The notes beneath the pieces are model-generated. The model worked only from the letters and a program-made list of their open reading frames with translations. It ran no database searches and had not been told where the DNA came from. Positions 10,387-19,644 of a stretch of DNA of 64,000 nt are shown here, one piece after another. Made by a program: the position numbers and the translations under genes. This stretch comes from Rhodocollybia butyracea (Eukaryota; Basidiomycota; Agaricomycetes; Agaricales; Omphalotaceae), in contig JADNRY010000067.1 in assembly GCA_015501585.1 (NCBI GenBank), positions 62,001 to 126,000 on the forward strand. The letters run 5' to 3'. Each line of letters starts with the position of its first letter. Position 1 is the first letter of the stretch.

Positions 10387-11395
10387 TGTCTTCCAGTTCA
10401 ATCGACGGACCGGTGTGCGGTTATACACATGTACTCCTGTGGAATATGAGAATTGCCACCAGGACTCCGGGCAGCATGCATGGTGTCGCATGGTTTCGGA
10501 TTTTTCCATGAGTGTACGGTTGATATGTTCCGCTCTACCATTCTGTTGATGAACATAAGGTTTGGACATTTGAATATCAATACCCTCAGACTTGAGAAAG
10601 GAAGTAAATTCCTTTGAGATGAGTTCTCCCCCTCGATCAATGCGGAAACGCACAAGTTTGCGTCCAGTTTGTTTTTCAGCCCAAGATTTGAAGTCCTTGA
10701 AGGCTTGAAACGCTTCTGATTTTTGTCGCAGCATGATTGAAGTAGCATGAGAAGAGCAGTCATCCAGCAGAGTGATCACAAATTTAAATTTATGATAAGA
10801 GACGGTTGGAATTTCAACCAAATCTGCGTGAATTAAATCCATAGGGTGGGATGCTCGTTTCTCGGACTTAGGATATGCTTTGGAGGCAGCCTTTCCAAGC
10901 GCGCAACCTTTGCATGGAGATTCTTTATCTGGTATCAACAACTTAGGTAGTCCATTGACATTTCCAGGAGCATTGCGTAATACGACATCACCGGGATGTG
11001 CAAAACGGTTATGCCAGGTGTTAAAATCATTAGGAGATGATATCATGCCTATTTCAGATTTCACTACATTGGCCTTTAGCCAGTGAATATTATCCCTATC
11101 GTTATTGGGATATAAGGTCATGATTGTTGAGTCATCATCCATCTTACGAATAACTGATTTTTCAACGTTAATAGTTGTGTAACAACCCTGTCGATTTAAT
11201 AAACCAACAGATAGAAGTTGGTGTGTGCAATGCGGTTGGTAAAACACTGGGTGTAACTTAGTCGTGAGGATTTTTCCTTCGCCGTTGTCATGCCTTATGT
11301 AGACTGTTCCGGCACCTTCAATAAAGGTTGACGTACGTTTGTCAGCAGTCTGGACAGGTATCGGATGTGTGAATTTTTTATAAGACACAAAGTCT
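10387..11395 (-). pseudogene. Copia integrase core
   Basis: The frame contains the GAG-pre-integrase zinc region (HNRFAHPGD ... CKGCALGKA) followed by the DDE core. The three acidic residues are seen in LIHADLVEI, RIDRGGE and NGRAEHINRT. Integrase would insert the cDNA. The frame is offset from the gag-protease frame by a shift near 11390, so protease and integrase cannot be read together. It ends at the gag-only insertion at 10381. Confidence 0.9.
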
Positions 11396-12757
11396 TGCCG
11401 ATAGGGGTAAAATATCCAGATGCACCGGAATCAAGCAGCCATGTGTTAAATATCTGACTAAGGTTCTTATTCGCACCATGCACATCATTAGAAACCATTT
11501 TATTTAATTCACCCTCGCTAGGAGGTACAGAGTTCAAGAAGTGTGGAGAATGTGATACATAAGGTCCATTTGGACCGTTCAATATTCCAGCCATATTATT
11601 GAACATCTGTTGTAATGAGTGCAATTGGTCAGTGAATTTTTCCTTAAAACTATTAAGGGAAGCTTGCCAGAAAATAAGGCGCTCCTCTCCAGAGCCATAC
11701 ATTTCCTCGTCAATGTCCATTTCAAGTTTGGTCTGAGGCCAAAGGTGATCAGAGAGATCGACCTCTACTTCCTCAATCTTCATCCTGTCAAGGACGGAGT
11801 CGTGGGAGGCTTCACGGAGGAAGCTGTCGTTAATGCGCGAGGCAAGGCAGGTGGCGAAATTAGAGACATTGGAAGTCTCCACTTCAGCCGATTCATGAGC
11901 CTTTTCTTTGCCTTTTCCTCCTTTCTTTCCGCAGCGTGTCTTTTTGTCTTTGTCAGAAGTGGAGGACGAGTCATTGAAAGGTTTGCTTGCCGGGTAAGGC
12001 GCTCCCTTCTTAGTGTTCTTCTTCTTCTTCTTCTGATCATTCCAAGAAGACTTGGAATCAGATTGACGTTTGACGCCGGAGATGCGGGCTGTGAGCGAGG
12101 TAGCGTTGGATTGGCGGCGGCGGTACCCATCCTGAATAATCGGCATGATGTTGGACAGAGTAAGAAGAGTAGCATCTCGAGAAAGGATTGTCATCGCAAG
12201 ACTATCCCATTGAGTAGGTAAGGCGGCCAAGAGAATCATAGCTTTTACCGGTTCAGGAAGAATGAGACCGGAGCCGTCAAGGCAAGAGAAGGTGGAAGTC
12301 AGTGAAGCCAAGGCTAGGGTAGGATCAGCTCTTCCATCAATTTGGAAGTTAATGGCCTCTTTAAAGATGCCAAAAGTGCCAGCGGAGCCGGGTTTGCTGT
12401 AGATCTTTTTGATTTCTTCCCAAGTTTCGCCAGATTCAGACTTTAGGACAGTAGCCCTGATGTCATCAGGAAGTCGGAGGGCAATTAAGCCCATGGCTTG
12501 GTCGTCAAGACTGTCCCAGTCATCAATCTCTTTCTGCCGTTCAGCAGTGGTGGTCTCAACATCTTCATTAGCCTTGTAAGTCCTTGCGGCAATTTCATCG
12601 GATGTGGGTTTTCGGTATGTTGGTTTGGGGCGAGGGATTTGTCCGACGACAACAGACCAACAACAAGAAGCTCTAAGGAGCGCTGTCATTGAACTGGACC
12701 AGGAGGGGTAGTTAGCCCCATTGAGGAGAGGAACACTAGAGAGGTTTGAGAGAGACA
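11395..12757 (-). pseudogene. Copia Gag and protease region
   Basis: The probable start is the ATG at 12757 (MSLSNLSSVPLLNGANYPSW, typical of copia Gag). An upstream in-frame ATG at 12839 exists. The Gag domain includes DDQAMGLIALRLPD and TWEEIKKIYS. The frame ends with the protease active-site motif LDSGAS (followed by GYF), after which it shifts. A lysine-rich run lies between. A CCHC knuckle is not clear. Confidence 0.85.
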
Positions 12758-13489
12758 TGTTTTGGTAAGGTTCTAGAAAAAGTAGAGCAACAGTCAGTGA
12801 CGTGCTTCCACAAGTTATGAACACAGATCTCAACAACAAAGTTGGAAACCCATGACAAGTGTTTTCAGTGTTGATCGCATATAATTATCCATCCATTTTC
12901 CATCCACTGATCCAATCATTCCAATTCGGACTCAGTCACTTAAGTTGATCGGAACACAAATAGGGTAACTGAATGCCAAGAATATGCGTTCAGTCAACGT
13001 TCAGATGTGCTTTGCAGCACAATCGAACAGTATCCCTTCAGCATGTGAAGAACTTAAGGCAAGCAGCAGGTAGGTAATGTGTATGTACAATTATTCTACA
13101 AAGGCCAAGAACCCAATGATCGTTCGCAGTTTGCCAGCGGATGCACATGAACGCTTTTATGGCTATTATAGCGGTGACCCCAAGTCTACCTGGCAGGGAA
13201 TAAAACCCTAAAGGGAATGCCATCACAGCAAAGCCCTTAAACAGTTCGTTTGATCATTGGGTGCCTATGTAAATACATGTGTGTGTCAGTGTGCAAAGTC
13301 ATGTATATTTTTGAACAATGCAGGAATGGAGAGAAATGCGATCCATGAATGTTACCATGTACCATGACCAGCTATGCACAACACGCGAACTTCGTACACT
13401 CCAGGAATGAGCGTTGGACGTTCATTGAACACTGTCTAACCAAGTGCAGTAAGCACAATGGAGGGCACAACATGTGTTGAAGCGATCCA

Positions 13490-13501
13490 GGGCCCATAAC
13501 C
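13490..13501 (-). other. Copia primer-binding site, half-tRNA initiator Met type
   Basis: Directly beside the 5' LTR the plus strand reads GGGCCCATAACC. This equals the anticodon arm of eukaryotic initiator tRNA-Met (CAU anticodon inside). Classical Drosophila copia is primed by the 5' half of this tRNA, cut in the anticodon loop, and this site fits that mode rather than 3'-CCA priming. Confidence 0.8.
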
Positions 13502-14017
13502 TGTAGAAACAGCGGTCAGTCAACACAAGGTCGACAGCATACTCACCTGAGAGTGTAAGGATGTTACAGGAGTTGTAAGAGTGCTTGTTGAGAGTAGAAC
13601 AAGTGTCCAGACGAATGGTAGGATTCTTGGTTTTTGTTACAGGAAAATATCTACAGTATTTATACTACAGAATATAATAAACCCTATAACAATGTATGAG
13701 TCTACTTGAGTCGTACTGCTAAACATAGTGCATATACATGTGCATAATGTACCCTAGAAGATGGAGTCCATATGGTAATTCTATAGGTAATGTTCATAGG
13801 TACTGCAAGGCAGCGTACAAGCTATGTATCATAAGACTAATAGCGAATGGCATAATTGACTACATCTATACGAACCTGCGTAGAGGCTGCGTCTAGTGTT
13901 TGAGGGTGAGTTTCAACATAGCATATATTGACAGTTCATTGATCATATAGCAAGTGCGTCTAGTCGACTCACATTACTGATTAGATACGACTCATAAGCG
14001 GTAATCTAGTTTCAACA
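13502..14017 (-). repeat. Copia 5' LTR
   Basis: It is 516 bp. On the minus strand it begins TGTTGAAACTAG and ends GTTTCTACA. It would contain the promoter of the element. The flanking CCATT does not match the other side. Confidence 0.93.
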
Positions 14018-14732
14018 CCATTCTCTATTGTGAGAGTGTGAAATTGTGACAAGTCATATTGTTGACTTATTGTTTGGACATTTGGTCCCATTGTTGAAAG
14101 GCATTTGGCCTATTGTTTGGACGCTTGGTCCCATTGTTGAAAGGCATTTGGCCTATTGTTTGGACACTTGGTCCCATTGAACTTGTTGAATTTGGCACTT
14201 GGCCCTTCTCTCTTAGAAGTAAAACCTAGAAAAACTATATCTGTGGAGTGAAGTTCAACCTTTACTAAAACTAGAGAAACAATTCAAAGGAGGAATCCTT
14301 GACAACTCACTGTGACACTCGCATAAAAATAAAAGTGCTGTGTAAGCAAGTTGTATACTACAACTGTTGAAACAGATCACATACAATACCGTGCTAAAGG
14401 AACACGGATTCCGGGAACGTCACGACTTAATGCACAATCGGGACACCTGTCCCGTACACATGTCAGGTCCCAGGCTTGTTCCTTCTTGAGCTGCAACCAC
14501 CATCTGATGATCGATATGGAGGATACTCAAAAATTGTCTTCCATAGAAAGCTTTACTCCCAGTCTTCGAGGTCCACAAAGTGAAGGTGAAGGTTACTTTG
14601 CTCATATTTTCATGCGTTGCTAATTTCAATATGTGCCCACAGCAAACGTACATTTATCCATGTTCTCGGGCGCGTCAAACCTCAGCGTGCAAGACTCCAC
14701 CATTACAAATGTTGCAGGAGATTACAACATTA
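14018..14732. repeat. Spacer with a three-unit tandem repeat
   Basis: At about 14070-14210 a roughly 43 bp unit is repeated three times. Each unit contains TTTGGAC, CTTGGTCCCATTG and GGCATTTGGCC. No gene is recognised in the rest of the spacer up to the right TA element. Confidence 0.6.
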
Positions 14733-16112
14733 CATCAGCATTTCTCCACAATCGTGATCGGGCATGATTGGCATGTATACATGCGGATCATGCCTTATTA
14801 TACAAATTTCGGGAGGTATGTACGGGTATGTATAGACCCCCGAGTGCATAATGGAAATGCCTCAATATAGCTCATTATGCGCATTTATGCACCCGGTTCA
14901 CGTCTGATTATACCACCGTTTATACTGATTATGCCAGTCATGATACAGCATTATACCCACTCATACCGCATTATACAGCCAATTTTTACCTCAATTATTG
15001 CTCATTATACATTAGGGACAGTGAAAAAACGGTGAAAAATGATTGTTATTGCTTGGGTACATTACAGCGAACTACTACTGTACATACTGAGGTACTAAGA
15101 TACACGCTATCAAAGGAAGCAACCGTGTTGGACAGTCTAAAATCCCATGACAGTCCCTGTAGATAGATTAACAGAGCGAACAAAAGGCATCATATGATGA
15201 TAGCCTCGTCACTGCTGGGTGCAGCTATGCCAATGCCTTCCAAGTGCCCCAAATCCTTGAAAAAACAAAATTAAGAACTCGTTCGAAGGCAAAAAAAAAT
15301 GAGACGCACCAAACCCCTTAGCCTCATTGTTGCTTGGGTGTAGCTATGCCGATGTCCATTCGAAGGCGAAAAAAAAAACGCCTGAGCGCTTCAAAGACCT
15401 CGAAGACCTGAACGAAGACCTGAAAAAACAAATTAAAAACTCATTCAATGGGGGAAAAAAATGAGACGTACCGAAACTCCGAGCTCTTTTAACGAAATAG
15501 AGATGCACAATCAAAGACTCAGAATAATATGCTGGATTACAAGAAGACAGTTATACTAGAAATACAAGTCAGAATATTGAAGACCCATGGGGAGAGTATA
15601 AGACACACCTAGCAAAAACCTCAGAGCATCTCTATCTTTGAGGCTATTGCATTCCGCTTGATGCCTCTCCAGTGGTAGAAATAGCTGGCAAATGAGGGCT
15701 CGAGAGATGAGGGAACAGTGTCAGGAGAAAGAAACGCAAAGATGAGAAAAATCCGTGAGACTAAACTGTATAGTTGTCACGAGATTGTGAAGTGCCGGCC
15801 GCTTGACTTGTCGTTTTTAATTTTTTGTGTTCCGCCGAGTTCTCGAACAAAGGTTTATCACTTGAAATTATCACTGAAAATGTTGGCAATGTGAGGCTAA
15901 AGCTCAAGGGCTTGTAATAGGTTAATTCCTGGTGCTGGTACAGCCCATATCAGCAATGTATAACTTGGTATAACTTGGTATAATCAGGTATAATGATTAT
16001 ACTGCGAGTATGATTGATCAAAATCTTGGCAAGTATGATGGGGTATGTATAGGCGTTTTGATTACACCAGGTATGCAATTATACCGTTTACATTTGTGTG
16101 AACTTGCTGATG
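14733..16112 (-). mobile_element. TA-flanked DNA element, right copy (inverted, 1380 bp)
   Basis: It is the reverse complement of the element at 1679-3778, without the MITE. TA dinucleotides flank it at 14731-14732 and 16113-16114. No transposase frame is present. Together with the left copy it forms 1.38 kb inverted repeats around the copia element. It also lies directly upstream of the disrupted NLR gene. Confidence 0.8.
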
Positions 16113-16249
16113 TAGTGAGCTGCTTGGACTCATTTTAACATATAAAATGACTAATCAGACTCATTCCAAAGCCACGAACAACAATTACAATTGGAGTAGG
16201 CACATCTTCTATTTTTCAAGATTTAATTCACTGAAAGCTTGAATGAAGA

Positions 16250-16293
16250 ACCCATTGATATTGTGGAAATCCGCAATTGGTTAAAGGCCCCGG
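16250..16293 (+). pseudogene. NACHT-ankyrin gene, upstream fragment
   Basis: In frame, this reads EEPIDIVEIRNWLKAP and stops at the insertion point of the gag-only element. Removing that element and one copy of its CCCGG duplication continues it as DPSINFVTACDKK at 19645 onward. This is the usual lead-in to fungal NACHT domains. The true start would be further upstream, but no clear exon is visible between 16113 and 16250. Confidence 0.7.
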
Positions 16294-16546
16294 TGTAACG
16301 CCTCCGCCTCTCCATAATCACCACTGACCGTATCCGGCGATACGGTCATCCTAGACACCGCCGATAGACCAAACGGTCTATCTTATCTTTCTATTTATTA
16401 TTAATTATATAATAAATCCGTTACTATAAGTATTGTACAATTACTTAAGAGTCTAGTTAGTCTTTTACACCGTCGTACACACAATAGTATCCTATTTGTC
16501 GTGTTCACCGGTGTTCTTAAGGACTTTGCCCATAGGGCGCGTTATA
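16294..16546 (+). repeat. Gag-only element copy 2, 5' LTR
   Basis: It has strong hairpins at 16325-16348 (10 bp arms, 4 nt loop) and 16363-16382 (8 bp arms, 4 nt loop). An AT-rich stretch at 16388-16423 could serve as the TATA region. Confidence 0.93.
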
Positions 16547-16714
16547 CTTTTTTGAACATCAAAAAATTACTATTGTGTGAATAACACAAAGCTATTAGTT
16601 AAAACAAGCTAAAAACAGTTATACTACCAAGTATAACAATCATTATTCCAACTCGCTTCACAAGCTATACAAACCCGCTCCATTTTTCCTTCTCGCTATA
16701 TCATTTGCTGTCCC

Positions 16715-19061
16715 ATGACCTCTCGAAATCAATCAGAGAAGTCATATCGGAGCGTGCGCGATCGCGCACCGTCCATTCGTGGTGACGTGTCACCACAATC
16801 AATCTATTCAGTCGCATCAGCGACTCATCATTCCGTGCGTGCGTCTGAAGGACGGCACTACAGGCAGGACAAAAGTCCACCTAATGAACAGTCTATGACT
16901 ATTCGTAAGAAACAGCCAACCCGAGAGGGTTTAAGTGAGATTTCTTCTGCGCTACGAGATGTAGCGGCATCACTCAACAAGAGTACGCAAGTACTCAATC
17001 GTATTCTCAATATAACTGAGAAATGGGATGCATCTAGCATCCGATCTGATGAAGAAAGATCTTCTTCATCAAGAAACAGCAATAGAATCACTATTGCTGC
17101 ACCCACACCGAGACGGCCTGCCGTCACACCGCCGGTATTGCACAATGCAGCACAATCTGTTCCTACCGAGGCAAACAACTCGGTACGCCAATGGCGTGAG
17201 ACTGTGCCCAAGGCACCGTCAGTCCAACAATCACTGTTGGACAAACAGTATTCACAAGGGATGACCAAGTCACCCCGTCATGTTCCTGTATTCCGACAGG
17301 AATACGCACCAGTGTCAGTAACTATACCGACACCCATCTACACATCCCGCATGAGACAGAGTCCCAATGCGGAGGCAGCGTCTCTGACACTGCAAGGTCC
17401 CAGGCCATTACCGGTGACCAAATCTTGCTCACCACAAAGCGCGGTGAACATTAAAAGTGAACCGAAGTTACCTCGTAACTTCAATCAGGTAGTAGCGATA
17501 CCACCACAGGAAAGTACAATGTACTTCCCTACTGCAAGGGCGCCAATGGTACCCAATATTATTACACCTCCAGTAGTTGTACCAAACACTACTGGAAATC
17601 ATTCCAGTATGGGACCGCAACACGGTATCCTTCCGGTAGTTCCTACTACCATATCCATCGCCCCGGCGACACAAAGTGTTGCCCCTCCGGTAGTACACAC
17701 TACCGTAAGACTGCCCAAATTGCCGCCCAGCAATGCGCCAGAGCCAAGTTCAATGCCAGTACCAACGGTATTGGCTGAGTTGCAACCACAGCCGCTTCCA
17801 TTGGGAGTAGCTAAAGATTGGATGAGTCGCATAGCGATTCAACGCCAACATAACACCAGTCTCCGAGATTTCGGATTCGCGCCATCTGGGCTTCCCGACC
17901 AAATGGTGGGATATAATGTCGACGGAATACCCGTTGATAAATTGACTACTCCCAAAGAAATCTGGGATCCATTTTACATTCCACCCGCTGAGTCCTTTCC
18001 AGGACCAAGCAATAATGCCAGAGCGAAAGCGCCTAGCAAAAAATCCCGTGAAGGGGGGAGGAAGCACAAGAGTGCTAAATCCAAAGGCCGCAAACGCAGG
18101 CCATGGTCGGATGAATCATCTGACTCTAGTGATACCGAGTCAAATACTGACTCTTTGTCTGATGCCTCTTGGCTAGACAAATTTGCTACCCGTAAGGGTA
18201 AAATTACTCCTAATGAGCGCTGTAAAATACTGCGTTCACTTGCATCTAAGATGCGAGAAACAACAGGTGACGACGAACGTTGTTCCCGATGGAAACACAA
18301 GGTACACAAAGTGTACCGTAAACAAATTCGAGATAAGGTAGGGAATCCTATCCCTCCCATTGAGAGCCGTAAAGCTCTTAAAGTTCCATCTCCGGAGGTC
18401 TATGACGGATCTCCGGATGTCGATGTCTTCGAGCGGTGGCTAATGTCACTTCTCCAATGGATGGTAGTCAACCGCATGTGCGGTGACGGTTACGATGCTA
18501 CACGGACTGCCGTGCTTGGCATGTTTCTAAAGGGCAAAGCCCTTGACTGGTATAAACGACGAAGTCGCTGGTATACACCGCACTGTCCTTAAGTGGACAT
18601 TTGAAGGTGCCATCATTGGTGTCTTTGATCGTTGCATCCAAGCAACGACCATTCATCAAGCTGCACGGCAGTTTGACCTTATTGAGTATTCACCCGATAC
18701 GGGTGTGAGGGATTATTATTCCTCACTTACACGATGGGCATCACGGATGCTCCAAACACCGGATGATGCAACAATGCGGAAACGGTTCATTGAGGGATTA
18801 CCCTTCAATATTATCAGGCAACTCACGAACGAGGGGATCGTTCCGGAGTATGCCAAATTAGAAGTGATGGTCAGAGCCGTCACACGCATTGAGGACCACA
18901 CGGCCCTCACTAAATATTATGTCTCTTCTAGGAATAGAGACGATGAACTTGAATCATCAGAACACCCCGATGAGTCGGACACCGAGAACATTAAAAATGT
19001 TCTTGAGCCAATCGAGGAGGACACCTCTTTAAGTATCGGAAAGGATAAACCTTCCGAATGA
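16715..19061 (+). pseudogene. Retrotransposon Gag, copy 2, one-base frameshift
   Basis: This is the same protein as the minus-strand gag at 7548-9959, beginning MTSRNQSEKSYRSVRD. After FLKGKALDWY the frame shifts because one extra A is present near 18553 (TATAAACG against TATAACG in copy 1). The rest of the capsid-like domain continues from about 18556 in another frame to the stop at 19059-19061. That stop, after DKPSE, is probably the ancestral one, giving about 780 residues. The frameshift falls inside the capsid-like domain, so this copy should not make full-length Gag. Confidence 0.88.
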
Positions 19062-19391
19062 TTTATTGGGTTATTCCGACGCCCAGGTAATATGCCTTAC
19101 CTGGGCATCACTACTTATCCTCAGCCCGGATTCTCACTGAGAATCCTCATTAAGCAATACTCGGAAACTTCCGAGTCTGCGCGTTGAACATTCGGACATT
19201 TCCGAATCAAATCATACTCTAGTGGTACGCCCCACTACCGTTTGATTCGGACAAGTCCGAAAATCTGATGCGCCGCATCAATTAAATCCCGTACTTGATG
19301 CGGGAGCATTCTATGTTAAACCAAATTAGAAATGGTTTGTGTCATTACCATTTTCGATTCACATCCCTGATGTTAATCTGGTGGGGGAGGG

Positions 19392-19644
19392 TGTAACGCC
19401 TCCGCCTCTCCATAATCACCACTGACTGTATCCGGCGATACGGTCATCCTAGACACCGCCGATAGACCAAACGGTCTATCTTATCTTTCTATTTATTATT
19501 AATTATATAATAAATCCGTTACTATAAGTATTGTACGATTACTTAAGAGTCTAGTTAGTCTTTTACACCGTCGTACACACAATAGTATCCTATTTGTCGT
19601 GTTCACCGGTGTTCTTAAGGACTTTGCCCATAGGGCGCGTTATA
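19392..19644 (+). repeat. Gag-only element copy 2, 3' LTR
   Basis: It is 253 bp, nearly identical to 16294-16546, and followed by the CCCGG duplication. Confidence 0.93.

Larger units (their letters stand above)
3923..14017 (-). mobile_element. Ty1/copia LTR retrotransposon, decayed, with a nested insertion
   Basis: Two 516 bp LTRs (3923-4438 and 13502-14017) bound a minus-strand gag-protease-integrase-RT-RNase H order, which is diagnostic of Ty1/copia. LTR ends are TGTTG...CTACA when read on the minus strand. A purine-rich tract (GCGAGGGGGAG on the minus strand) abuts the 3' LTR at 4439-4449. A primer-binding site matching the anticodon arm of initiator tRNA-Met abuts the 5' LTR. Pol is broken by several frameshifts and stops, and by the gag-only element at 7034-10381. 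No target duplication flanks the element, which suggests later rearrangement at one edge. Without the insert it is about 6.7 kb. Confidence 0.93.
16294..19644 (+). mobile_element. Gag-only LTR retrotransposon, copy 2 (in NLR gene)
   Basis: LTRs of 253 bp lie at 16294-16546 and 19392-19644. The target duplication CCCGG is perfect (16289-16293 and 19645-19649). A purine tract (GTGGGGGAGGG, 19381-19391) precedes the 3' LTR. The internal region holds only a gag frame. It is the sister of 7034-10381 and near-identical over most of its length. Inverted repeats with 6-10 bp arms occur about every 60-80 bp throughout. Confidence 0.95.

Noticed and set aside
2417..16095. A single giant transposon with 1.38 kb terminal inverted repeats enclosing the copia element
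   Set aside because: Each repeat has its own CATCAGCA ends and its own TA duplication, so they are two separate insertions.
16294..19644. CRISPR-like array, because short palindromes recur at regular spacing
   Set aside because: The palindromes differ in sequence, there are no direct repeats or uniform spacers, and the genome is eukaryotic.
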